Assembly (NCBI RefSeq): GCF_017743865.1
Contig: NZ_JAGHRJ010000004.1
Span: 1-64,000 of the forward strand
DNA: 64,000 nt
Source of the DNA: Labrenzia sp. R4_2
Lineage (GTDB): Bacteria > Pseudomonadota > Alphaproteobacteria > Rhizobiales > Stappiaceae
Reading direction: 5' to 3'
The notes below the pieces were generated by a model. It was not told the DNA's origin, did not search any database, and saw only the letters and a list, made by a program, of their open reading frames with translations. Both the position numbers and the translations under genes were made by a program. Positions 17,980 through 26,579 of this stretch are shown here, in pieces. Every line of letters begins with the position of its first letter. Positions within the stretch are counted from its first letter, which is position 1.

Positions 17980-18884
17980 TCTTCCTGAATTTGCCTGGCC
18001 GCGCGTTGGGCACGGGCCTCTTGCAGGCGTGTGATTGCGAACATTGCGACTGTCAGCAACAAGAGCAGCATCAACAGATAGTTTGACATCGCCGCGGCGA
18101 CCCCAAGCTCCCTGAACTCCGTGGCCGTCCGCGATATCCGCAACGCCACAATTTCGGTCGACAAGCCCGGTCCACCCTCCGTCATGACGAGGATCACCTC
18201 CAGCACCTTGAAAGCATCAATCAATCGCAGGAGCCCGGTGACGATCAGAACCGGCATCATCAAGGGCAGCTTGATGTGGATAATTTGCTGCCACGCAGTC
18301 GCGCCATCAATGCGGGCCGCTTCCAGGGCAGACCTTGGCAGCGACTGGAGCGCGGCAAGGGCAAGGATGAAAATGAAAGGGGTCCATTGCCATACATCGG
18401 CAACTATCACGGACAGGAGGGCGTTTTGGCCCAGCCAATCGATCCCGTCAAATCCCCATGACTTCAACGTTGTGTTAAACGTGCCGACTGTTGGGTGGTA
18501 CATGTAGCGCCACATCAGGCCGACCACGACCGGCGCGATCATCATCGGCAGGATGAAAAGCGTCCGCAAGACCGACATGCCGCGGATGTTGCGATCCAGC
18601 AGCAGCGCCAAACCGACGCCGATAACCATCTCGGCAACGACAACTGCAAAGGCAAATGTCAGGGTAACGGAGAGACTTTCGCGAAAGGCCGGATCGAAAA
18701 ACAAGGTGATGTAGTTCTTCAAGCCAACGAATTCGCTTTCGCCGATACTCTGGCTCGGATTCCAATCCCGGAACGATCCGTAAATCATGTACCCGAGCGG
18801 ATAGAGCAGCGCGATGGCCATGATTATGGCAGCCGGCGCCATGAACATGTATGGCGTAGCCCGATTGAGGGTTTGCGCACGCAA
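17976..18884 (-). CDS. Carbohydrate ABC transporter permease (MalF type)
   Basis: 302 residues, six membrane segments, EAA loop ALEAARIDGATAWQQIIHIKLP near residue 195. The first periplasmic loop is short, as in MalF-like subunits of CUT1 sugar importers. It ends within the start of the MalG-type gene (4-bp overlap). The 71-bp gap to the upstream binding-protein gene holds a strong hairpin. Confidence 0.87.
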   Translation of the reverse strand: MRAQTLNRATPYMFMAPAAIIMAIALLYPLGYMIYGSFRDWNPSQSIGESEFVGLKNYITLFFDPAFRESLSVTLTFAFAVVVAEMVIGVGLALLLDRNIRGMSVLRTLFILPMMIAPVVVGLMWRYMYHPTVGTFNTTLKSWGFDGIDWLGQNALLSVIVADVWQWTPFIFILALAALQSLPRSALEAARIDGATAWQQIIHIKLPLMMPVLIVTGLLRLIDAFKVLEVILVMTEGGPGLSTEIVALRISRTATEFRELGVAAAMSNYLLMLLLLLTVAMFAITRLQEARAQRAARQIQED

Positions 18885-18913
18885 GATGATCGCTCCGAAA
18901 ATGGATAAAGGGT

Positions 18914-18943
18914 GCGCAGCCCGAAGGGGAAATCGGGCTGCGC
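18914..18943 (-). terminator. Intra-operon hairpin after the CUT1 binding-protein gene
   Basis: GCGCAGCCCGA (18914-18924) pairs perfectly with TCGGGCTGCGC (18933-18943), an 11-bp stem with an 8-base loop and no strong T-tract. It lies just downstream of the binding-protein stop codon and before the permease start. Confidence 0.65.
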
Positions 18944-18955
18944 GGGTGTTGGAGC

Positions 18956-20284
18956 TTACTGCCAGGTGTAATAACCGGCTTCGTCCATCACAGCTTTTGT
19001 CCGCTCGGCCACACCGTCAAGCGCTTCTTGTACATCCAGGTCCTCGGTCAAGACCTTGGACAACGTGGTCCCGAGATCCGCATTGATCTTGCCCCACACC
19101 GGGATGATCGGACGCCAATCCGGATCCGCATGTTTCAGAGCTTCCCCGAATGTCGCCATGTGTGGAAACTTCTCATTGACGTCGGGATCTGCGTGGGTGG
19201 AGAAGCGCGATGGATTGCCACCTTGCATGGCAACCAGCTTGTCACCATGCTTTGACGTCAGCCACTGCATCAAAAGGAAGGCAGCTTCCTTGTTTTCTGC
19301 GTTTTTGGGGATACCGATACCGAAACCACCGGTCTGCGAGCCCCGGCGCACGCCCATCGGATGCATCGCCCAGCCAACTTTGCCAACCACCTGGCTCTTG
19401 GCCGGGTCATTGATCTGACCTGCCACCACGGTGGTGTCCAGGAACATCGCCGTGTCACCGTTCAGGAAGGACCCAAGAGCCTCGCCAAAGCCGAAGGAAG
19501 CTGCACCCTCGGGGCCGCAATCGACGATCGTCTTTAATGCATTTGCCGCCTGGACCCCGGCTTCATTGTTCACGATAGGATTCCATTGATCGTCAAAGAT
19601 CCGGCCGCCGAGCGGAGCAAGATGAAGCAGAAACGCATGCGAGGCATGATGACCGGAAGCCGCACGCGAGGACAATCCCCCCATACCCGGTTCCAGTTCA
19701 GGGATCTTGCACGCGATCTCAAGAAGCTCCTCATATGTTTCGGGCACCTTGAGACCGTGCTTGTCGAAGATATCCTTTCGGTATCCGAGGACAGACGTTT
19801 CTGATCCGTATGGAATACCAAAAAGCGACCCCGTTTTGCCCTCAAGATAGCCCTTGTTGCCGCCGGCGAAACCGATGTTGTAGACATAGCCGTCAATCAA
19901 ATCGTCAGCATCATATGCCGGATCTGCAAGTTTCGGATTCATGAAATAGCGCGCCAGATTTTCAAGCTGGTCTGCATAGACATAATCGGCTTTCGAGAAC
20001 ACCACGTAAGCGATCAAATCATATTCGCCCTCATCTTGCGCCAGTTCGAGCGTTTGACGCTCCCGCATCTTGAGGTAAGGTAGTTGGTCGACTTCAACCT
20101 CGATGCCGGTTTCCTTTGTGAACTCCGGTAGGATTTTCATCACTGCATCAAAATGGGGGTGCGCAGGAAAATTCACGATCAGGGTTTCACCTGCGTATTC
20201 CTCGTAAGGATTGGCCAGCGCAGCCGTTGTAAGGGCGAGCGCTGACACGACGCCCAGAGACGCCTGTCTTAAGACTTTCAACAT
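18956..20284 (-). CDS. ABC transporter substrate-binding protein (CUT1 / family 1)
   Basis: 442 residues with a Sec signal peptide (SLGVVSALALTTAALA, cleavage near ALA-NPY). The mature protein has the extracellular-solute-binding family 1 layout, with VGWAMHPMGVRRGSQTGGFG and a helical C-terminal lobe ending in AVMDEAGYYTW. GGGAGGAA precedes the ATG. It is second in the operon, 33 bp after the ATPase gene. It captures a sugar or polyol for the two permeases downstream; the specificity is unknown. Confidence 0.87.
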   Translation of the reverse strand: MLKVLRQASLGVVSALALTTAALANPYEEYAGETLIVNFPAHPHFDAVMKILPEFTKETGIEVEVDQLPYLKMRERQTLELAQDEGEYDLIAYVVFSKADYVYADQLENLARYFMNPKLADPAYDADDLIDGYVYNIGFAGGNKGYLEGKTGSLFGIPYGSETSVLGYRKDIFDKHGLKVPETYEELLEIACKIPELEPGMGGLSSRAASGHHASHAFLLHLAPLGGRIFDDQWNPIVNNEAGVQAANALKTIVDCGPEGAASFGFGEALGSFLNGDTAMFLDTTVVAGQINDPAKSQVVGKVGWAMHPMGVRRGSQTGGFGIGIPKNAENKEAAFLLMQWLTSKHGDKLVAMQGGNPSRFSTHADPDVNEKFPHMATFGEALKHADPDWRPIIPVWGKINADLGTTLSKVLTEDLDVQEALDGVAERTKAVMDEAGYYTWQ

Positions 20285-20317
20285 TGGAGTTCCTCCCGTT
20301 CGGCTCCATTGCGGGCG

Positions 20318-21403
20318 CTACAGCGCCGTTCCTGTTTTGCGGTCAAACAAATGAATGCCCTCAGGTCTGACCGCAAACCTGAGTGTCTCCCCCAACGCGA
20401 TCGGTGTTTCCGATTTTAGTTCCACCGTGACGTTGGCCTGTCCGCAAACGCACAAGAGCACTGATTGTGCGCCGACATATTCGGATACGATCACCTCCAG
20501 ATTGAGGCCAAGACCTGGCGGCGCGTCTGGGGCGTAGCTGAGATCTGACGGGCGAATGCCAAGGGTGACTGCGTTGTCAGACTGACCAAGGGCATGGGCC
20601 TTTTCCGCCGGAATGGCGATCCGAAACCCTTCACCCGCAGCATAGAGAGTGCCATCCAGATCAATCAGTTCAGAGTCTAGGAAGTTCATCGGTGGCGAAC
20701 CCAGGAACCCGGCAACAAACTTGTTTGCGGGGTGCTTGAACAACTCTTCCGGCGAGCCTTGTTGCTGGATGCGGCCGTCGCTCATCACCACGATCCGATC
20801 CGCAAGCGTCATAGCTTCGATCTGATCGTGTGTGACGTAGATCATGTTTTTCTGAACCCGGTGCCGCATGATCGCCAATTCTGCGCGCATTTGCCCCCGC
20901 AGCTTGGCATCAAGGTTGGACAACGGCTCGTCGAACAGAAATATGTCGCTGTCCTTTGCGAGCGCCCGTGCCATCGCAACCCGTTGCCTTTGACCTCCTG
21001 AAAGTGCTCCGGGTTTGCGCTGCAGGTAGTCGGTCAGGCCAACAATCTCGGCAACTTCCTTGACCTTGGCCTTGATTTCCTCCTTCGGCCTCTTTTGAAG
21101 GCGCAGCGCAAACGAGATGTTGTGAGCGACATCCATGTGCGGGTAGAGCGCATAGTCCTGGAACACCATCGCCAGCCCGCGATCTTTCGGCTCAAGGTGA
21201 CTGACTGGCTGATCGCCGAAAAAAATCTCGCCATCTGACACGGTTTCCAGCCCCGCGATCATGCGCAAGGTCGTGGACTTGCCACATCCAGATGGGCCGA
21301 CAAGAACTGTGAACTCGTTCTCTGCCATATCGAGGTCTATTCCGTGCAAAACCTCTACGTGGCCGTAGCGCTTGATGAGGTTCTGTAAGCGAATTTGCGG
21401 CAT
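20318..21403 (-). CDS. ABC transporter ATP-binding protein (UgpC/MsmX type)
   Basis: 361 residues: Walker A GPSGCGKSTT (about 36-45), Q-loop VFQDYALYPHM, ABC signature LSGGQRQRVAMARAL (about 134), Walker B FLFDEPLSNLD and H-loop YVTHDQIEA, followed by the C-terminal regulatory OB-like domain (about 240-361) with LGIRPSDLS. It powers the CUT1 importer encoded downstream and is first in the 21403-to-15236 operon, 30 bp from the TTTTGTATGCAAAA operator shared with the divergent GntR gene. A small GGCGCT-AC-AGCGCC hairpin straddles its stop codon. Confidence 0.9.
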   Translation of the reverse strand: MPQIRLQNLIKRYGHVEVLHGIDLDMAENEFTVLVGPSGCGKSTTLRMIAGLETVSDGEIFFGDQPVSHLEPKDRGLAMVFQDYALYPHMDVAHNISFALRLQKRPKEEIKAKVKEVAEIVGLTDYLQRKPGALSGGQRQRVAMARALAKDSDIFLFDEPLSNLDAKLRGQMRAELAIMRHRVQKNMIYVTHDQIEAMTLADRIVVMSDGRIQQQGSPEELFKHPANKFVAGFLGSPPMNFLDSELIDLDGTLYAAGEGFRIAIPAEKAHALGQSDNAVTLGIRPSDLSYAPDAPPGLGLNLEVIVSEYVGAQSVLLCVCGQANVTVELKSETPIALGETLRFAVRPEGIHLFDRKTGTAL

Positions 21404-21433
21404 AAAGGGGCGTCTCCAAAGATCACCTTACTA

Positions 21434-21447
21434 TTTTGTATGCAAAA
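21434..21447. promoter_or_regulatory. GntR operator TTTTGTATGCAAAA (site 1)
   Basis: A 14-bp near-palindrome lies in the divergent gap between the ABC operon and the GntR gene. A related spaced pair, TTTGTA and TATGCAAA, follows at 21451-21467. The same sequence occurs twice before the catabolic operon at 22274, so it is very probably the binding site of the GntR protein encoded in between. Confidence 0.7.
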
Positions 21448-21522
21448 CAATTTGTAAATATGCAAAATGGGATTTTTGTAATAAAGTGCGTCTTGATATA
21501 TGCGGAAAGCGGAATTCAAAAC

Positions 21523-22188
21523 ATGCTAACAGGCTCGGCAAACACAGAAAACAGGCAGTCAGTTTCGGCTGTACAACGTATTGAGCGCGGCCTGCTGGAG
21601 GAGATCGGCGCAGGCGAACTTGCCCCCGGACAGCGGCTGGATGAAGCCGGCCTCGCGAGCCGTTTCGGCGCCTCCCGCACTCCTGTACGGGAGGCCCTTT
21701 CCAGGCTGACGGCTCAAGGGGTGCTGGTCCAAGGGGAAAAGCGGGGCGTGTTCGTGGCGGAATACAGCCGCGAACAGCTGAGCCAGATGTTTGAGGCCAT
21801 GCATGAAATAGAAGCCGCCTGCGCAAGGATCGTCGCCCAAAGACTTGATTTTTTGTCCAGATCTGAAATCGAAGCGGCTCAGGCAGACTGCGTGAAAGCC
21901 GCTGAGGCGGGCGACCGCACAGCATACCTTAGAGCAAATGAAGCCTTCCATCAGGCCATCTACAAGGCCACGGGCAACCCCTACATGGCAGAAATCGCAT
22001 CGGAGTTTCGGCAAAGAACCGGCCCCTTCCGTGCAAAGAAATTCGCCAACCGCGAAGACCTTCTCTCCTCCGCCCAAAGCCATCAGGCACTTTTGGACAG
22101 CATTTTCTCCAAAGACGCGGCAGCCGCATCGAAAAGCATGCGGGACCATATGGCCGTGAGCTTTCTGGAGACCCTGAAAGCAAACTGA
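21523..22188 (+). CDS. GntR-family (FCD) regulator of the sugar regulon
   Basis: 221 residues if started at the ATG 21523 (MLTGSANTENRQ); a longer frame from 21436 overlaps the operator and is less likely. The winged helix (about 12-75) contains FGASRTPVREALSRLTAQG, and the FCD domain contains EAFHQAIYKATGNPYM with the usual Asp/His metal-binding positions. It lies between two operons that both carry TTTTGYATGCAAAA sites, so it probably represses the importer operon, the catabolic operon and itself until a pathway intermediate binds. Confidence 0.85.
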   Translation: MLTGSANTENRQSVSAVQRIERGLLEEIGAGELAPGQRLDEAGLASRFGASRTPVREALSRLTAQGVLVQGEKRGVFVAEYSREQLSQMFEAMHEIEAACARIVAQRLDFLSRSEIEAAQADCVKAAEAGDRTAYLRANEAFHQAIYKATGNPYMAEIASEFRQRTGPFRAKKFANREDLLSSAQSHQALLDSIFSKDAAAASKSMRDHMAVSFLETLKAN

Positions 22189-22215
22189 TATCTCCAAAAA
22201 GAACTTTGCGCTTGC

Positions 22216-22229
22216 TTTTGCATGCAAAA
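22216..22229. promoter_or_regulatory. GntR operator TTTTGCATGCAAAA (site 2, perfect palindrome)
   Basis: A perfect 14-bp palindrome, 45 bp before the start of the metallo-beta-lactamase-fold gene. It matches site 1 with one central difference and marks the downstream operon as part of the same regulon. Confidence 0.75.
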
Positions 22230-22234
22230 CATAT

Positions 22235-22248
22235 TTTTGTATGCAAAG
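22235..22248. promoter_or_regulatory. GntR operator TTTTGTATGCAAAG (site 3)
   Basis: A second copy 19 bp after site 2 (centre to centre), about two helical turns away, which would favour cooperative binding of two GntR dimers on the same DNA face. Confidence 0.7.
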
Positions 22249-22273
22249 AACAACCTGTTTTTGGGAGAAGCCG

Positions 22274-23206
22274 ATGGGCGTTGCCGAGACAAAAATCTAC
22301 CCGATCAACACCGGATGGCTCCACGGCGATCTGGGTACCTACATTTTCTGGAAAGGACCGGCCGGCAGGAAGAAATGGCAACCCGTTTTCTGCCATTACG
22401 TCGACACCGGCGAACACAAGATCCTCATCGATACCGGGTTGCCGGATCAGGAGCGGGCCAGCAAATATCACCACAACTGTGAGAAACGCGGATGTCTGCA
22501 AGTGCACGAACACCTTGAACAAAAGCTTGGTGTACATCCGGACGAAATCGATGCGATCGTCTTCACCCATCTGCATTGGGACCACGTGCAGAATATGAAG
22601 GAGTTCAAAAACGCCCGATACATCGCCCCCAAGGCCGAAATCGAAATGGCTTACAATCCTCTCCCGCTTTATTACCGCACCTATGAATGTGGGATCCTTG
22701 GGATAGAACCGGCCTATGCCGGCTGCGTTTTCGAGGCCGTGGCAGATGAATGCGAAGTCCTTCCTGGGATCACCATGTTTCACACACCAGGGCACTCTGT
22801 CGGCCACATGGCTGTCAGCGTTGCGACCACGGCAGGCGACATCGTGGTGTGTGGCGATGCTATTTTTGAAGAACGGAACCTGGAACCGAACCCGGCTGAG
22901 AAATGGCGGTATTGGGTACCAGCGCGATTTGTGAATTCGGTCGAAGGCTGGAAATCTGTCGAAGAACTCGACAAGCGCGCCGATTATGTTCTCCCCTGTC
23001 ATGATTATGAGGCAAACGCCAGATCCGACGTTTTCCCTTACGCGGGCATGCCTTTGCGAAAGCGGCGCCAGGTAATTCCCGGCTACCAGTTCTATTTTGG
23101 CGACATGCCATCAGGAGCTGCCCAAAAAGAAGCTCCCCCCATGAAACCGGAAGACGTGGACGCCTACATTTCCGGTCTGGCCAAACCCGAGGACATGGAA
23201 GACTGA
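22274..23206 (+). CDS. Metallo-beta-lactamase-fold hydrolase (lactonase-like)
   Basis: 310 residues from the ATG at 22274 (GGGAGAAG upstream). The di-zinc site is complete: HLHWDH at residues 99-104, TPGHSVGH about 179, the bridging Asp in CGDAIF about 201 and the last His in LPCHDYEA about 247. Sequence type resembles N-acyl-homoserine lactonases, but the position as first gene of a sugar operon (HAD protein, aldolase and FGGY kinase follow) argues for a sugar-derived lactone or ester instead. No secretion signal, so cytoplasmic. It is under two GntR operators. Confidence 0.75.
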   Translation: MGVAETKIYPINTGWLHGDLGTYIFWKGPAGRKKWQPVFCHYVDTGEHKILIDTGLPDQERASKYHHNCEKRGCLQVHEHLEQKLGVHPDEIDAIVFTHLHWDHVQNMKEFKNARYIAPKAEIEMAYNPLPLYYRTYECGILGIEPAYAGCVFEAVADECEVLPGITMFHTPGHSVGHMAVSVATTAGDIVVCGDAIFEERNLEPNPAEKWRYWVPARFVNSVEGWKSVEELDKRADYVLPCHDYEANARSDVFPYAGMPLRKRRQVIPGYQFYFGDMPSGAAQKEAPPMKPEDVDAYISGLAKPEDMED

Positions 23207-23212
23207 GGCCAG

Positions 23213-24052
23213 ATGACCCGTGTCCTCAAATCCCTTTCGGAGATCGCGTCAGACTATGATGCGATTGTTCTGGACCAGTGGGGCGTGCTGCATGACGGAA
23301 GCGCGGCGTATCAGGGCACGGCCGCGGCCCTCAAGCACCTTATCGCACGAGGTACCCGGCTGGCGGTTCTGTCGAACTCCGGCAAACGGGCCGCTCCCAA
23401 CCGGGCCCGCATCGCTGCCATGGGATTTTCCTGCGGTCTGTTTGACTGTGTCATGACGAGCGGCGAAGCCCTTTGGCGTGACATCACGAATGGCACGATT
23501 CCCGAACGCCGCTTTTTCCCCGTGGAAAGGACCAAGGGCGATGCACGCGCGTGGGCAACGGACCTTGCAATTGACCTGATGCCGGATCTGAACTCTGCAG
23601 AAGCTGTGTTGTTGATGGGGCTACCGGATGGCACCAACTTGTCGGATTGGCAACCACTGTTGGAAGAAGCCGCCAGCCGGCACCTGCGCATCTACTGCTC
23701 CAATCCGGACAAGGCCAGCCCGAGAGCCGGCGGCCGCACCGTCATGTCTCCCGGAGCCCTTGCAGATGTCTACACCGCGGCCGGCGGCGATGTCGTTTAC
23801 TACGGAAAACCGTTCAAGCCCGTTTTTGGTTCTTTGGCACAAGCACTCGGTACGGATCGATTGCTCATGGTTGGCGACAGTCTGGAGCATGACATTGCCG
23901 GAGCAGACGCTGCCGGATGGGACAGCGTGTTGATCCAGGGCGGTTTATATGCCGCCGACTTTTCGATCGGAGATGCAGACAGAACACTGGCCAGGTTATG
24001 TGCTGAAAAAAACACGCCGTTTCCGACCTACAGACTGGAGGTCCTCCGATGA
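23213..24052 (+). CDS. HAD-superfamily class IIA hydrolase-like protein (NagD-related)
   Basis: 279 residues. HAD motif I reads LDQWGVLHDG (nucleophile D21), motif II is VLSNSGKR, and the C-terminal part has YYGKPFKPVF and the Mg-binding MVGDSLEHDIAGA. The second Asp of the usual DxD (general acid/base) is Trp here; as I recall, this WGVLHDG form is typical of one class IIA subgroup, so activity as a classical phosphatase should not be assumed. It overlaps the aldolase gene by 4 bp (ATGA). A role in dephosphorylating a sugar phosphate in this pathway is the obvious guess. Confidence 0.78.
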   Translation: MTRVLKSLSEIASDYDAIVLDQWGVLHDGSAAYQGTAAALKHLIARGTRLAVLSNSGKRAAPNRARIAAMGFSCGLFDCVMTSGEALWRDITNGTIPERRFFPVERTKGDARAWATDLAIDLMPDLNSAEAVLLMGLPDGTNLSDWQPLLEEAASRHLRIYCSNPDKASPRAGGRTVMSPGALADVYTAAGGDVVYYGKPFKPVFGSLAQALGTDRLLMVGDSLEHDIAGADAAGWDSVLIQGGLYAADFSIGDADRTLARLCAEKNTPFPTYRLEVLR

Positions 24053-25026
24053 ACGGAACATTGCCCGAACTTCTGACGCCTGCGTTTCGCGCATTGTCCG
24101 CCCGGCTGGGACAAGATCCGCTTCAGGTTCAAGGCCCAGGCGGTAACACCTCGATCAAGTCCGGGACTGTCATGTGGATCAAAGCGTCGGGCACAGAACT
24201 TGCGAACGCGGAAACAACAGAAATTTTCGTCGCCGTCGACAGAACCGCGGCGCTCTCAGAGGCACATGAAACCCAGGGAGATGGAAGCTGCAAATCGACC
24301 ATACTGGACCCGGCGATCAAACTGAGGCCGTCGATTGAGACAACCTTCCATGCAGCATTGGATCACGCAGTGGTCGCGCACACGCATTCGGTGGCAACAA
24401 TCACCCATGCGATCAGCCCGGAAGGGCGGATGGTTCTTGCAGACAAGCTGGCTGGCATGCCCTACCTCACGGTTCCATATGCAAAACCCGGCCTACCGCT
24501 GACGCGGGAAATCCTGGCACGAATAAAGCCGGAAACACAAATAGTGGTGCTGCAAAATCATGGGCTGATTGTATGCGGAAAGAGCGTGGACGCGGTCAGC
24601 GATCTCCTCCAAGACGTTGAAAACCGGTTGGCCATGCCACCGCGCAAACACAAGACTGCATCTCCTGCCGGTGTGGCGCCAGAAGGATTTGTTTGGTCTG
24701 AGGAGAGCTGGATCGCCCTCGATCCGCAAGTTGCCGATCTGGCACTGACCGGTACCTACTACCCGGACCATGTGGTTTTTCTCGGTCCGGCGCTGCCCGT
24801 CCGCGATCATGATGGTGCGCCGCCGGCAATCTTGATCAAAGGACAAGGAATACTGATCCGAAAAGATGCAACGAGCTCTCAAAAGGCTATGTTGCGCTGT
24901 CTGTCAGATGTTCTCGCTCGCTTACCGGCAGATTGGACTGTGGATCCGATTGGCCCGGAAGCAGAGGCGGAATTGCTCAATTGGGATGCCGAGAAATACC
25001 GCCAGGCGCTTGCGGAGCAACGCTGA
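24049..25026 (+). CDS. Class II aldolase-family protein (second of the regulon)
   Basis: 325 residues. Aldolase features: VQGPGGNTSIKS (about residue 26, phosphate site), SIETTFHAAL with the likely acid/base Glu, VVAHTHSVATITHA (HxH zinc ligands) and LQNHGLIVCG (third His). The N-terminal domain resembles the aldolase half of long RhaD-type aldolase/dehydrogenases, but the dehydrogenase half is absent and about 110 residues of unrecognised C-terminus replace it. Overlaps the preceding and following genes by a few bases. It probably cleaves the product of the kinase next door. Why the regulon needs two class II aldolases (see 15236) is open. Confidence 0.75.
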   Translation: MNGTLPELLTPAFRALSARLGQDPLQVQGPGGNTSIKSGTVMWIKASGTELANAETTEIFVAVDRTAALSEAHETQGDGSCKSTILDPAIKLRPSIETTFHAALDHAVVAHTHSVATITHAISPEGRMVLADKLAGMPYLTVPYAKPGLPLTREILARIKPETQIVVLQNHGLIVCGKSVDAVSDLLQDVENRLAMPPRKHKTASPAGVAPEGFVWSEESWIALDPQVADLALTGTYYPDHVVFLGPALPVRDHDGAPPAILIKGQGILIRKDATSSQKAMLRCLSDVLARLPADWTVDPIGPEAEAELLNWDAEKYRQALAEQR

Positions 25027-26282
25027 TGCTGGCACTCGGTATCGACATTGGCACTTCGGGAGTGCGCACGGCTGTTCTGGAATATGGGGAGCTCATCTCT
25101 GAAGCGCGCACGCCCCATCTGACACAAGACCCGGCCAACATTGACGCCGAAAAATGGTGGAAGGCGGTCCGGCAATGCCTGAGAATGCAGGGTCAAGCGC
25201 TCAGAGCTCTTGGCCGCGACTTCTCCGAGATTTCAGGCATTGCGGTCGATGGAACATCCGGAACGATGGTTCTGACAGACACAGAACTGCGGCCGACCAC
25301 TCCGGCTCTGATGTATAATTCAAAGGGTTTTGAGGCGGAAGCTGCGCTGATTGCGGACCATGTCTCCGGCCCTCACATCACAAAAGGTGGGAACTCGGCT
25401 CTTGCAAGGGCGATGCGGCTCAACAAACTGACCCGGTCAGAGCCCTCGCACCTCATGCATCAGGCCGACTTCATTGTTGCCAAATTGTCAGGTGTTGGCG
25501 GACGGTCGGACTACAACAACGCCTTAAAGACCGGGTTCGACCCGGCCCTCGAAGAATGGCCTGACTGGATTGAGCATGTCTTTGACCCTGCACTTCTTCC
25601 GGTCGTTCATTCCCCTGGCGAACAATTAGATGAAGTGGCGCCTGACATCGCGCGTGACTTTGGTTTGTCACCGCAGACGACTGTTCACGCAGGGACCACG
25701 GACAGTATTGCGGCGTTTCTGGCCTCAGCCCCGCTCAAGTCAAGAGTTGCGGTCACCTCGCTGGGCTCGACAATCGCGATAAAATACCTGTCGCCAATCC
25801 GGGTCGATGCACCCGAAATCGGTCTTTATTCTCACAGACTGGGAGATCTCTGGCTGGCGGGCGGCGCCTCCAACAGCGGCGGCGCGGTGCTAAAAGCTTA
25901 CTTTAGCGATGACCAGCTTCAAACCCTGAGCCAGGCAATTGACCCGGCCCAAAGCACTGGCCTGGACTTCTACCCCCTTCTGGACGCTGGAGAACGGTTT
26001 CCGGTCAATGATCCGGACTTGGCCCCGAGACTGGAGCCACGCCCGGAAGATGATGTTGCCTTTCTTCAGGCGATGCTTGAGGGCATGGCCCGGATTGAAA
26101 CAACGTGTTACCGGAAGATCGAAGCGCTGGGGGCGGGCTACCCTGAGACCGTTTACACAGCGGGAGGAGGTTCCGCCAACTCCGCCTGGACTAAGATCAG
26201 ATCACGGGCTCTCGGGCTGGAAATTGCGGTCCCCAAACACACAGAAGCTTCGATCGGCGCGGCACGCCTTGTGACGCTTTAG
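25026..26282 (+). CDS. FGGY-family carbohydrate kinase
   Basis: 418 residues, somewhat short for the family (usually 480-520). The ATG at 25026 overlaps the aldolase stop (TGATG). N-terminal ATPase motif: LGIDIGTSGVRTAVLE; AVDGTSGTMVL near residue 78; HAGTTDSIAAFLAS near 220; C-terminal YTAGGGSANSAWTKIRSRALG. These are the actin-fold phosphate loops of xylulo-, ribulo- and related kinases. It phosphorylates the pathway sugar or sugar alcohol in the cytoplasm before aldol cleavage. Last gene of the 22274 operon. Confidence 0.85.
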   Translation: MLALGIDIGTSGVRTAVLEYGELISEARTPHLTQDPANIDAEKWWKAVRQCLRMQGQALRALGRDFSEISGIAVDGTSGTMVLTDTELRPTTPALMYNSKGFEAEAALIADHVSGPHITKGGNSALARAMRLNKLTRSEPSHLMHQADFIVAKLSGVGGRSDYNNALKTGFDPALEEWPDWIEHVFDPALLPVVHSPGEQLDEVAPDIARDFGLSPQTTVHAGTTDSIAAFLASAPLKSRVAVTSLGSTIAIKYLSPIRVDAPEIGLYSHRLGDLWLAGGASNSGGAVLKAYFSDDQLQTLSQAIDPAQSTGLDFYPLLDAGERFPVNDPDLAPRLEPRPEDDVAFLQAMLEGMARIETTCYRKIEALGAGYPETVYTAGGGSANSAWTKIRSRALGLEIAVPKHTEASIGAARLVTL

Positions 26283-26579
26283 GATCTCAAAACATGTCGG
26301 CGCGTCCCTCCATGAAATAGTTCTTCTCTTAGGTGCCTTCATTACGAATGCCGGGCTGATGATTGATCTTTGATCCCACAAATCGATCTCTTTCCGGGGA
26401 TTGGCTCGGCCGAGCTGCCGACCCCATATGGCATCCTCCAAGCGTCATCGCGGTTTTTCTAGGACTTCCATCCGGCACTGATATGCGCCTTCATTTTTCC
26501 ATTTCCCGACTGGAAAAACACCCGACACCGTCTTCCGCCCGTCCTACACTTTTGTAAATCGAAGACTTGGACGAGCAGA
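26283..26579. other. Intergenic; upstream region of the integrase
   Basis: No gene is seen. The last 70 or so bases, including ACTTGGACGAGCAGAATGA at the integrase start, recur in diverged form before the integrase relic at 58804 (ACTTGGACGAACAGAATGA), so this part belongs to the mobile element's own promoter region. Confidence 0.5.

Noticed and set aside
22274..23206. Quorum-quenching N-acyl-homoserine lactonase
   Set aside because: The fold and zinc motif fit, but the gene is first in a sugar operon under GntR operators with no quorum genes nearby; a pathway lactonase or esterase is more likely.
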